A stretch of DNA of 18,950 nt from Gallibacterium faecale (GCF_027920745.1 NZ_JAQIBB010000077.1:1-18950); one strand, 5' to 3'. Positions 8,411 through 14,986 are shown, counted from the stretch's first letter. Numbers and translations are program-made. The notes: generated from the letters alone by a model not told the origin.

Positions 8411-9610
8411 TTAACGAAATAACATATTCATTATCTCTCTTGCTGTTCCACCTTGTTGAATAATATCTCGCATACGTGACATTAATGGAGCACTCTGACG
8501 GAAAAATAATTGATAGGAAGGACACAAATAATTTTGTTTAAATTGTTCTCCTTTCAAAGGAACTATGCGATGTTTCGGGCATCCACCATGGCAAAAATGC
8601 CGCACTTCACACTTCTGACATTGTTTAGTTAATGTTTCCAACTTAGCTTTACCAAATTTTATCTGCTTAGGTGAATTCACAAGCTGAGTTAATGATTGAC
8701 GATTTACATTACCTATTTTATACGCTGGATAGACAAAATGATCACAACTATAAACATCTCCATTAGCCTCAACTATCATCGATTTACCACACGTTTGCTG
8801 ATGAACACAGCTACTTGATGGAAACCCTAACCATTGTCCTAGTAAATCATCAAACATATTAATAAAAATATGACCTATATCTTCTTTGATCCATTCATTA
8901 AAAACATCCAATAAAAATTGTCCATATCCTTCTGATGGGACAGAAAATGGTGTCATTCGATAGTTTTTACCTGGATTAAAATCTTGTCGTTGTAATGAAT
9001 AATTGGCAACTTCCACAATAGGAATAAATTGCATAAAAGTCGAACCTAATGATTTTAATGCTTGATAAGTCTCTTTTCCTTTATGCCAATTTCGATCATT
9101 CACAACAGTTAAGGTATTAAAATCAACTTGATATGTTTTTAATAACTCAATCGCGTGTTTTACTCGATCGAAAGTAGGTTGCCCATTGATAGAAATACGA
9201 TATTTATTATGTACATCCTCTAGTCCATCTACCGAGATACCAATTAAAAATTGATTCTCCTTAAAGAATTCACACCATTGCCGATTTAAAGCTATTCCAT
9301 TAGTTTGAAAACTATTACTAATTTGTTTAGTCCCAGCAAATTTTCTTTGTAAAGTAACCGCTTTCTTAAAAAAATCTAATCCTAATAAAGTTGGTTCACC
9401 ACCTTGCCACATAAAATCAATTCGTTCGCCTGGAAATGCATCAATATAATTTTTAATATAATTTTCCAATGTCTGTTCTGTCATTGAATTAATCCGATGA
9501 GTAAGAACCTGTTCTTTCTGCAAATAAAAGCAATATTCACATTTAATATTGCAATGAAAACTACTTGGTTTCGCCATCATATGGAAATAAGTTTTTTGCT
9601 GTTGTGACAT
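8411..9610 (-). CDS. Anaerobic sulfatase-maturating enzyme (radical SAM, SPASM)
   Basis: This 399-residue enzyme converts the sulfatase active-site Cys or Ser to C-alpha-formylglycine using S-adenosylmethionine without oxygen. The radical-SAM cluster motif is C20-x3-C24-x2-C27 (FHCNIKCEYCFYL), followed by WQGGEPTL. The C-terminal auxiliary-cluster region has Cys268, 274, 289, 331, 334, 340, 344 and 363, and the proton-accepting Asp290 right after Cys289. This order and spacing match Clostridium perfringens anSME with a small constant shift. An upstream TTG would add seven residues, but ATG 9610 has GAGGT about 10 bases upstream and begins the conserved region. It lies 31 bp after the TauE gene and 183 bp before the symporter. 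Its client is almost certainly the CGPAR sulfatase in the same locus. Confidence 0.92.
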   Translation of the reverse strand: MSQQQKTYFHMMAKPSSFHCNIKCEYCFYLQKEQVLTHRINSMTEQTLENYIKNYIDAFPGERIDFMWQGGEPTLLGLDFFKKAVTLQRKFAGTKQISNSFQTNGIALNRQWCEFFKENQFLIGISVDGLEDVHNKYRISINGQPTFDRVKHAIELLKTYQVDFNTLTVVNDRNWHKGKETYQALKSLGSTFMQFIPIVEVANYSLQRQDFNPGKNYRMTPFSVPSEGYGQFLLDVFNEWIKEDIGHIFINMFDDLLGQWLGFPSSSCVHQQTCGKSMIVEANGDVYSCDHFVYPAYKIGNVNRQSLTQLVNSPKQIKFGKAKLETLTKQCQKCEVRHFCHGGCPKHRIVPLKGEQFKQNYLCPSYQLFFRQSAPLMSRMRDIIQQGGTAREIMNMLFR

Positions 9611-9641
9611 AAAACGGCAGACCTCGAACAACGAAATATAT

Positions 9642-10439
9642 TTAAATGAATTGTAACAATAACATATATAATGCGATAAGAAGTAGGGTTAAGCCTAATA
9701 ACTTTTGGGATAATTCAGGTTTCAGCTTACCTCGAATTTTCATAGAGAAGAAACTCATTACAAATGAGCTGAGTACTACAACTAAAACAATACTAAAATT
9801 CACATAACCTACTTGCCATGAATTAGGAATAGTAATATTTGAAGATTTAGATAAGTAGCCATACAAATTACCAATGCCACCAATTACCATCATATAATTT
9901 GTATAGACTGCTATTTGTTTAATACTGACACTTGGCAATTGCGCAATCAAAGGAGACATAATAGATCCCCCGCCAATGCCAGTGATTCCTGCTATCCCGC
10001 CACCAAAAAAGCAAGCCGAAATACCTGGTAGCATATCATTACCCTGACAACGCTTTTTTCTTCCCTCTTTTACATCCAATAATGTTTTTAGCGCTAATAA
10101 CACTAGTGTCACCACAAAAATGGCAACAATCACAAAATCTGACACATCAAAACTAAGATAGAAGCCAAGCTGTACACCAATGATCATTCCTAGTGACCAA
10201 AAAATCATCTTTTTTATATCAATCTGGATTTTTTGTTTAATAAAATAGGTTAGATTAATTACTGAAGTTCCCATTACAATCGTTAAAGAAGTTGCAGCGA
10301 CCATCTGCAAAGATATTTCAGGAAACAGCGTATGCAACACGGGTACCATCAGCACTCCGCCACCAATCCCAAATAAGGCAGACATCAAATTAGCTAAAAA
10401 GCCACATACCACTAATGTAATAATAATTGGTAAAGTCAT
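9642..10439 (-). CDS. TauE/SafE-family permease, possible sulfate/sulfite exporter
   Basis: This 265-residue membrane protein has about eight hydrophobic helices and the duplicated half-motif of the family: GIGGGVLMVPVL near residue 24 and GIGGGSIMSPLI near residue 160. Family members export sulfite, sulfoacetate or other sulfur oxyanions or organosulfonates, though many are uncharacterised. In this locus a role in removing the sulfate set free by the sulfatase is a reasonable inference, not shown. A GTG 14 codons upstream is possible, but ATG 10439 is chosen because GGGAT precedes it and because the likely -10 box (10464-10469) places transcription start downstream of that GTG. It is the first gene of the leftward arm and is followed 31 bp later by the anSME gene. 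Confidence 0.85.
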   Translation of the reverse strand: MTLPIIITLVVCGFLANLMSALFGIGGGVLMVPVLHTLFPEISLQMVAATSLTIVMGTSVINLTYFIKQKIQIDIKKMIFWSLGMIIGVQLGFYLSFDVSDFVIVAIFVVTLVLLALKTLLDVKEGRKKRCQGNDMLPGISACFFGGGIAGITGIGGGSIMSPLIAQLPSVSIKQIAVYTNYMMVIGGIGNLYGYLSKSSNITIPNSWQVGYVNFSIVLVVVLSSFVMSFFSMKIRGKLKPELSQKLLGLTLLLIALYMLLLQFI

Positions 10440-10463
10440 ATTCGATCCCAATGATTTTTTTTT

Positions 10464-10469
10464 ATTATG
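10464..10469 (-). promoter_or_regulatory. -10 box of the tauE-like/anSME promoter
   Basis: CATAAT on the minus strand (5 of 6 matches) lies 30.5 bp from the centre of operator B, exactly as in the symporter promoter. Predicted start is near 10457, giving a leader of about 18 bases to ATG 10439. Confidence 0.5.
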
Positions 10470-10491
10470 AATGAGTTTCACACGATTAGTT

Positions 10492-10507
10492 TATGATCAT
10501 CATCATA
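10492..10507. promoter_or_regulatory. Operator B, TATGAT-N4-ATCATA
   Basis: TATGAT CATC ATCATA, with the same 6-bp arms as operators A and C and an unrelated spacer. Its centre (10499.5) would be near -42 for the leftward promoter of the permease gene. No CRP core is found 23 bp upstream; that position instead holds GTTATA-N4-TATAAC (10515-10530), which does not fit CRP. Confidence 0.7.
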
Positions 10508-10559
10508 TTGATAAGTTATAAATATATAACCATCTACAATATAACACTCTATATAGATT

Positions 10560-10575
10560 TGTGAGGTATCTCACA
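10560..10575. promoter_or_regulatory. CRP site upstream of the ROK kinase
   Basis: TGTGA GGTATC TCACA is a second perfect CRP core. Its centre at 10567.5 is 23 bp upstream of operator C, the same geometry as at the symporter promoter. Relative to the predicted kinase start near 10632 it is at about -64.5. It could also influence the divergent permease promoter from a distance. Confidence 0.82.
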
Positions 10576-10581
10576 ATAACC

Positions 10582-10599
10582 TTATGATAATTATCATAA
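10582..10599. promoter_or_regulatory. Operator C, perfect 18-bp palindrome TTATGATAA/TTATCATAA
   Basis: A perfect palindrome containing TATGAT AATT ATCATA (10583-10598). Its centre, 10590.5, is 41.5 bp upstream of the start expected from the TATACT box, which is the standard class II position for FNR/CRP-type activators. This is the best of the three operator copies. Confidence 0.75.
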
Positions 10600-10619
10600 T
10601 TATTTATCAGCACCTTTTT

Positions 10620-10625
10620 TATACT
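10620..10625 (+). promoter_or_regulatory. -10 box of the ROK kinase-regulator promoter
   Basis: TATACT (5 of 6 matches) lies 29.5 bp after the centre of operator C. The predicted start near 10632 gives a leader of about 35 bases before ATG 10667. A recognisable -35 is lacking, in line with activator control. Confidence 0.55.
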
Positions 10626-10666
10626 TAACTCACAAGCAATATCCTCTCACAGAGTAAAAACAATAT

Positions 10667-11647
10667 ATGAAACCGAATCATCTCATCGAATATTATGTTG
10701 GTATTGATATTGGAGGCACTAATACCAAAATCGGTATCGTGGATAATCACTGTAATATTTTGATTGAACATTCTATTAAGACACTATCTTCACAAGGTGC
10801 AAAACAAACTTTTTCACGCATTTGGCAAACTGTACAAGATATGGCAAAAACACAGAATATTGCCACTGATCAACTTATTGGCATAGGCTTAGGTATTCCC
10901 GGTTTAGTAGTCAATCAAGCCATTATTTCTCGAGCATCAAACTTCTCCTGGGGAGATAACTTTAATGCAAAACAACTAATGGAAGAGATTTCTCACAAAT
11001 TTGTGAAAGTTGAAAAAGATGTCAATAATATTGCTTTAGGGGAATTATTATTTGGCAGTGGACAAGGTTTTAATAATATTATTGTAATATCCATCGGTAC
11101 TGGACTTTCCGCTGGTATCATTATTGATCAAAAAATCTTATCCGGTGTAAACGGGTGTGCAGGTGAATTTGGTCATATTGTTGTTAATGAAAATGGATTA
11201 AAATGTGGTTGTGGCTTAACTGGATGCCTTGAAACTTATGCTTCTGCGACAGGAATTCTTCGGGAAACGAAGCGACTTATTCTTGAGAAGCAAACAGGAA
11301 TATTAAGCAAACACTTCTATCATCATTTATCTGATTTAGAAGTTCACCATATATTTGATTTCTATAATAAAAATGATGACATTGCAATTGAAGTCATAGA
11401 GAAGTTCTGCAAATACTTAGCCTATGGGTTAGGTATTTTATTAAATACAATCGATCCAGAACTTGTTATCTTTGCTGGAGGTGTTTCTAAATCCGCAGAT
11501 TTAATTATACAAAAAGTAAAAACATACCTTTCTCGTTATGCGTTATCTGCGTCTTTAGCAAACATTCAAATGAAACCTGGTCAATTACTTGATTCTGCTG
11601 GCATCAAAGGTGCTGCATCTCTCATTATTAATGACTATAGGATATAG
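10667..11647 (+). CDS. ROK-family sugar kinase (amino sugar or hexose)
   Basis: This 326-residue protein starts directly with the actin-like ATPase fold: phosphate-loop DIGGTNTK (14-21), catalytic base Asp118 in EKDVNN, ATP motif SIGTGLSAG (about 142-150), EFGH (167-170) and the ROK zinc site His170/Cys180/Cys182/Cys187 (CGCGLTGCLE). No N-terminal winged helix is present, so it is a kinase rather than a ROK repressor. Members phosphorylate glucose, GlcNAc, ManNAc or fructose at the expense of ATP; the residues visible do not settle which. Beside a sulfatase and a sugar symporter, phosphorylating the desulfated sugar is the natural role. The Shine-Dalgarno is weak (AGAG). The regulator gene begins 7 bp after its stop, so the two form an operon. 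Confidence 0.88.
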   Translation: MKPNHLIEYYVGIDIGGTNTKIGIVDNHCNILIEHSIKTLSSQGAKQTFSRIWQTVQDMAKTQNIATDQLIGIGLGIPGLVVNQAIISRASNFSWGDNFNAKQLMEEISHKFVKVEKDVNNIALGELLFGSGQGFNNIIVISIGTGLSAGIIIDQKILSGVNGCAGEFGHIVVNENGLKCGCGLTGCLETYASATGILRETKRLILEKQTGILSKHFYHHLSDLEVHHIFDFYNKNDDIAIEVIEKFCKYLAYGLGILLNTIDPELVIFAGGVSKSADLIIQKVKTYLSRYALSASLANIQMKPGQLLDSAGIKGAASLIINDYRI

Positions 11648-11654
11648 AACCATA

Positions 11655-12212
11655 ATGAATCACATATTATCGCCTTATAATTTAAAATGTTGTCAATGTA
11701 CCTCTTTACATACAGTACCAAAAGGGACACCACTTTATATTCAAGGAGATTCATCACATGAATTTTATTTTGTTGAAAAAGGGTTAGTTGGCTTATATCA
11801 CATGTTAGAGAACGGCAAAGAAAGCTTAGTTAGAATTTATAAACAAGGTGATTATTTTGGTTTTAGAACGCTATTTGGTGATGGAAAATACCACTGTACC
11901 GCAAGGATCTTAAAAAAATCTGAGATTATTAGGATTACTCCTCAAGATTTAGATAAATTTTTCTTAGAAAACCCTAATGCTGTACGTATGTTATTTCAAA
12001 TGCTCTCAAATGAATTAAGAGATGCAGAAAGTAGGCTGGCAAAAAGTGCTTATTTAAAAAGTTTAGATAGAATTATTGATAGCATTTGCTTTCTTAATGA
12101 AAACTTCCCTGAATATAATTGGACAAATCGTGAAATCGCAGAATACACTGGCTGCGAAACCGAAACAGCAATCCGAATTACTAAAGAATTACGCCGTAAG
12201 AACCTACTTTAA
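11655..12212 (+). CDS. Crp/Fnr-family transcription regulator, short and wing-less
   Basis: This 185-residue protein has a cyclic-nucleotide-binding-like beta-roll (about 20-105), a long dimerisation helix (about 107-135) and a C-terminal helix-turn-helix (NREIAEYTGCETETAIRITKEL). In the recognition helix Glu170 and Arg174 occupy the positions of E. coli FNR Glu209 and Arg213, which read the TGAT half-site, while FNR Ser212 is Ile here. The protein stops at RRKNLL, right after the recognition helix, so the usual beta-hairpin wing is absent. Cys12, Cys13 and Cys15 cluster at the N-terminus, with Cys81 further on; this is not the FNR four-cysteine pattern. ATG 11655 is chosen over upstream in-frame codons that lie inside the kinase gene. 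It probably binds the three TATGAT-N4-ATCATA sites of the locus. Confidence 0.85.
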   Translation: MNHILSPYNLKCCQCTSLHTVPKGTPLYIQGDSSHEFYFVEKGLVGLYHMLENGKESLVRIYKQGDYFGFRTLFGDGKYHCTARILKKSEIIRITPQDLDKFFLENPNAVRMLFQMLSNELRDAESRLAKSAYLKSLDRIIDSICFLNENFPEYNWTNREIAEYTGCETETAIRITKELRRKNLL

Positions 12213-12220
12213 ATAGACAA

Positions 12221-12248
12221 AAACCTGTTTCTTTACTGAAACAGGTTT
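12221..12248. terminator. Bidirectional terminator between regulator and hemerythrin genes
   Basis: AAACCTGTTT (12221-12230) pairs with AAACAGGTTT (12239-12248) around an 8-base loop. T-rich tracts follow in both directions, strongest leftward. It begins 8 bases after the regulator stop and ends 5 bases before the hemerythrin stop. Confidence 0.82.
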
Positions 12249-12253
12249 CGCTT

Positions 12254-12772
12254 TTATTTTTCGTTACAAACTCTGGCAAAGAAAATCTCGTTTTCAAAAT
12301 AAATATGTTGGCTTAGATCTGCTACAAAGGTTGCAATACCTTGATAAAGCGCCTGCCATGAACCACATGCATCCTCTGGTAAAGCTAAATTCCGAGTAAC
12401 AGTCAATAATGTTTTTAAATCTTCTTCTGCTTCATCATGTTCAGATAACATAACTTGAATAGGCATTCTTGCCATAGCATATTGCCCTGCTTTAATCATT
12501 TGGAACAGAATTTGTTCCTCTTTACGCATATGCATTTCAAGATCTTGATAAATTTTTTCTAAAATTGCTGCTGTGCCAGTAGGACAAACACTACTGTCGC
12601 TATGTACACTTTCTACTTTCTTAGCTAACTCAATTAATTGTGGTAACTGTTCACGATGACGAGTGTGGTAACCTGATTCAATAAAGTTAATAATGTCTTG
12701 ATAGTTCGCTGCTTGCCAATGGGCAATTTCTTCTGCTGAAAAAGGGATCTCTTGGGTAGATACTTCGCTCAT
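12254..12772 (-). CDS. YtfE/RIC-like di-iron hemerythrin protein, short form
   Basis: This 172-residue cytoplasmic four-helix bundle resembles YtfE/ScdA proteins, which repair iron-sulfur centres damaged by nitric oxide or peroxide. The six expected iron ligands are present with YtfE spacing: His36, His81 with Glu85, His112, and His156 with Glu160 (intervals of 45, 31 and 44 residues, the same as in E. coli YtfE). The N-terminal ScdA_N domain of about 50 residues found in YtfE is missing, hence the shorter length; the reading frame shows no sign of having lost it. ATG 12772 follows AAGGAG by about 6 bases. It is a single gene facing a shared terminator. NO-responsive regulation is usual in the family, but no convincing NsrR or FNR box was found in its leader. 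Confidence 0.85.
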   Translation of the reverse strand: MSEVSTQEIPFSAEEIAHWQAANYQDIINFIESGYHTRHREQLPQLIELAKKVESVHSDSSVCPTGTAAILEKIYQDLEMHMRKEEQILFQMIKAGQYAMARMPIQVMLSEHDEAEEDLKTLLTVTRNLALPEDACGSWQALYQGIATFVADLSQHIYFENEIFFARVCNEK

Positions 12773-12982
12773 AACGTTCTCCTTAGGGTAATAAAATATC
12801 TGACAAAAATGCTAAGGTATTCATTATTTAAAAACAATTACCCAGAATGGTGGATTTAGTTCACATCTTACTAACAATACAACTATCACTAATCACGATA
12901 AGTAATTTTCCCAGATTTGCCTTTTTGGAGTAGAATATCTCTGTTTTTGGTGAGTAAATTATTAACGTTAAATAGGTGTTTT

Positions 12983-14308
12983 GTGACTATATTTCAAAAT
13001 CTTATTGTCATTGTTGCTTTAATTGCCGCCTCAAGTTTCTTATCCATCTCGGAAATCTCAATCGCAGGCGCACGGAAAATAAAGCTGAAATTGTTAGCAG
13101 AAAGTGGTGATGAACGTGCCAATAAAGTTCTCTTGTTGCAAGAAAATTCTGCTGATTTTTTTGCTGCATCACAAATTGGTTTAAATGCAGTAGCCATTTT
13201 AGGGGGTATTTTAGGTGAATCTGCTTTTCGCCCTTATTTTGTTGAATTAGTTGAACAATTTTATCAAGGTGAATGGGCAGAAACGATTGGATTTAGCCTC
13301 TCTTTTACTCTGGTAACGTCATTATTTATTCTTTTTGCTGATTTAATGCCGAAAAGAATGGCAATGATTGCGCCTGAAAAAATTGCTATTACATTAATCC
13401 GCCCAATTAATATTTTTATCATGCTGTGTAAGCCATTCACTTGGGTCATTAATGCCGTTGCCAATACGATATTCCGCCTATTCAAAATGAATATTAACCG
13501 CGAAGATAACATTACATTCGATGATATTTCTGCGGTGATGGATGCAGGCGCTCAAGCTGGGGTATTACAACAACAAGAGCATCATTTTATTGAAAATGTA
13601 TTTGAGTTAGAAGAACGTACTGTCCCTTCTAGTATGACAACTCGTGAAAATGTCGTCTATTTTACCTTAAAAGATTCGGAACAAAGCATTCGACAAAAAA
13701 TTGCAGATTATCCTTATTCTAAGTTCTTGGTTTGTAATGAAAATATTGATCAAGTGATCGGTTATGTCGATACCAAAGATATTTTGGTTAAAATCTTAAA
13801 TAATCAATCACTTATTCAACTTAATGAATCCACGATCCGTAATGTATTAATTATTCCCGATACACTTACGCTCTCTGAACTTCTCGATCGGTTTCGTGCC
13901 ACTAAGGAAAAATTTGCAGTGGTGATGAATGAATATGCCTTAGTTGTTGGGGTCATTACCTTATCCGATATTATGATGACAGTTATGGGAGATTGGGTTG
14001 CTCCAATAGAGGAAGATCAGCAAATTATTAAACGTGATGAAAATTCGTGGCTAATTGAGGGGTCAACGCCGATTGAAAATGTAAAACACGCATTAGCCAT
14101 TGATAATGATTTCCCAGAATGGGAAAACTACGAAACCATTGCTGGCTTTATGATGTATCGCTTACGTAAAATTCCTCGCCCAGCTGATGCTGTGGAATTT
14201 GAAGGATTTAAATTTGAGGTAGTCGATATTGACCACTATAAAATCGACCAATTATTAGTTACTCGGGTTACTCCACCACCAGTGGCAATTTCGGAGATAA
14301 TTGAATAA
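12983..14308 (+). CDS. paeA: PaeA/YtfL, HlyC/CorC-family (CNNM domain) membrane protein, putative polyamine exporter
   Basis: This 441-residue protein has an N-terminal DUF21/CNNM membrane domain (about 1-180, motifs SEISIAGARKIKLKLL and FADLMPKRM), paired CBS domains (about 200-335) and a C-terminal CorC_HlyC domain (about 350-435). Long stretches such as QIGLNAVAILGG, IENVFELEERTVPSSMT and MNEYALVVGVITL match E. coli YtfL, renamed PaeA for its role in cadaverine and putrescine export and stationary-phase survival. GTG 12983 is chosen: it has AGGTG upstream and aligns with the E. coli N-terminus; the in-frame TTG at 12917 would add 22 unlike residues and lies upstream of a possible -10 box (TAGAAT, 12931-12936). 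An intrinsic terminator follows directly. Confidence 0.9.
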   Translation: MTIFQNLIVIVALIAASSFLSISEISIAGARKIKLKLLAESGDERANKVLLLQENSADFFAASQIGLNAVAILGGILGESAFRPYFVELVEQFYQGEWAETIGFSLSFTLVTSLFILFADLMPKRMAMIAPEKIAITLIRPINIFIMLCKPFTWVINAVANTIFRLFKMNINREDNITFDDISAVMDAGAQAGVLQQQEHHFIENVFELEERTVPSSMTTRENVVYFTLKDSEQSIRQKIADYPYSKFLVCNENIDQVIGYVDTKDILVKILNNQSLIQLNESTIRNVLIIPDTLTLSELLDRFRATKEKFAVVMNEYALVVGVITLSDIMMTVMGDWVAPIEEDQQIIKRDENSWLIEGSTPIENVKHALAIDNDFPEWENYETIAGFMMYRLRKIPRPADAVEFEGFKFEVVDIDHYKIDQLLVTRVTPPPVAISEIIE

Positions 14309-14316
14309 ATAACAAT

Positions 14317-14340
14317 CCGCACGTAAAACGTGCGGTTTTT
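14317..14340 (+). terminator. paeA terminator
   Basis: CCGCACGT (14317-14324) and ACGTGCGG (14328-14335) form a perfect 8-bp GC-rich stem with an AAA loop, followed by TTTTT. It begins 8 bases after the paeA stop. Its ACGTGCGGT arm is one base from the Haemophilus uptake sequence AAGTGCGGT. Confidence 0.9.
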
Positions 14341-14361
14341 AGGCTACCCTATAAGGGCCTA
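14340..14361. repeat. Imperfect hairpin, probable IS right end
   Basis: CCCT-ATA-AGGG (14347-14357) is extended by TAGG (14340-14343) with CCTA (14358-14361), leaving a 3-base CTA bulge. Imperfect subterminal hairpins with unpaired bases are what Y1 transposases bind, which is why the right end is put here. It could also be simple read-through termination structure. Confidence 0.45.
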
Positions 14362-14408
14362 TTGCTTCACATGCCCCTCAAGCTGACAACCGCACAATAG
14401 TGCTACCA

Positions 14409-14873
14409 TTACCCCTTAAAGGGGTCAATATATTCTTTCTTTGATAAATTATCTGATATCATATCTTCCTTTTCCTGATTCCTTATATATTCCTCTACTA
14501 CTTTCGTATTTAATCCTACTGTACTCACATAATATCCTTTTGCCCAAAAATTCCGGTTTCCATACTTATATTTTAAATTAGCATGTCTTTCAAATATCAT
14601 CAGCGATGATTTCCCCTTCAAATATCCCATAAAACTTGATACAGCTAATTTCGGTGGGATTTTTAATAACATATGAATATGATCCCTCATTGCATGGGCT
14701 TCTATTATTTCTACACTTTTGTAATCACATAACTGCCTTAATATACTTCCTATATCCATTCGTAATTTGCCATAAATCGCCTTACGTCTATATTTGGGAA
14801 TAAAGACTATATGATACTTACAGTTCCAACGGGTGTGTGATAGACTTAAATCGTCATTAGCCTTAGTGGGCAT
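14409..14873 (-). CDS. tnpA: IS200 family Y1 (HUH) transposase TnpA
   Basis: This 154-residue protein, full length for the family (about 150-155), carries out single-strand 'peel and paste' transposition. The HUH metal-binding motif is His65-Ile-His67 in MRDHIHMLL, and the catalytic tyrosine is Tyr129 in EEYIRNQ, with Gln133 as the usual third metal ligand. The core also shows KYHIVFIPKYRRK, FMGYLKGKSS and GYYVSTVG, all hallmarks. All key residues are present, so it is likely functional. An AGGAGG Shine-Dalgarno lies 8 bases before ATG 14873, stronger than is typical for a tightly repressed IS200 gene. The last codons and the stop form part of a 7-bp hairpin (ACCCCTT-A-AAGGGGT, 14411-14425). 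Confidence 0.95.
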   Translation of the reverse strand: MPTKANDDLSLSHTRWNCKYHIVFIPKYRRKAIYGKLRMDIGSILRQLCDYKSVEIIEAHAMRDHIHMLLKIPPKLAVSSFMGYLKGKSSLMIFERHANLKYKYGNRNFWAKGYYVSTVGLNTKVVEEYIRNQEKEDMISDNLSKKEYIDPFKG

Positions 14874-14964
14874 TGATATTTCCTCCTATATTTTGAATTT
14901 TGGTTGTCAGCCTTATTCATTATATAGTGAGGATTTTTCTTTTCATCGCTTAAGCTTTTTGACT

Positions 14965-14983
14965 CCATACGCATAGCGTATGG
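14965..14983. repeat. IS left-side hairpin 1
   Basis: CCATACGC-ATA-GCGTATGG, a perfect 8-bp stem with a 3-base loop, followed on the plus strand by TTTTT. It lies in the leader region upstream of tnpA. It may limit transcription crossing the element or serve as a transposase-binding structure. Confidence 0.7.
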
Positions 14984-14986
14984 TTT

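Noticed and set aside
9611..9631. Longer anSME starting at an upstream TTG
   Set aside because: It has no ribosome site and adds seven unconserved residues, whereas ATG 9610 has GAGGT upstream.
10440..10481. Longer TauE-like protein starting at a GTG
   Set aside because: The extension is lysine-rich and unlike the family, and the likely -10 box places transcription start downstream of it.
10667..11647. ROK protein as a transcriptional repressor of the locus
   Set aside because: The protein begins directly with the kinase phosphate loop and has no helix-turn-helix domain; Asp118 and the zinc site fit an active kinase.
12775..12840. NsrR-type box in front of the hemerythrin gene
   Set aside because: AAGGTATTCATT is only a loose half match and no second half at the proper spacing was found.
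14450..14465. TGATATCA as a fourth Fnr-like operator
   Set aside because: The two half-sites touch with no 4-base spacer, and it lies inside the transposase coding sequence.
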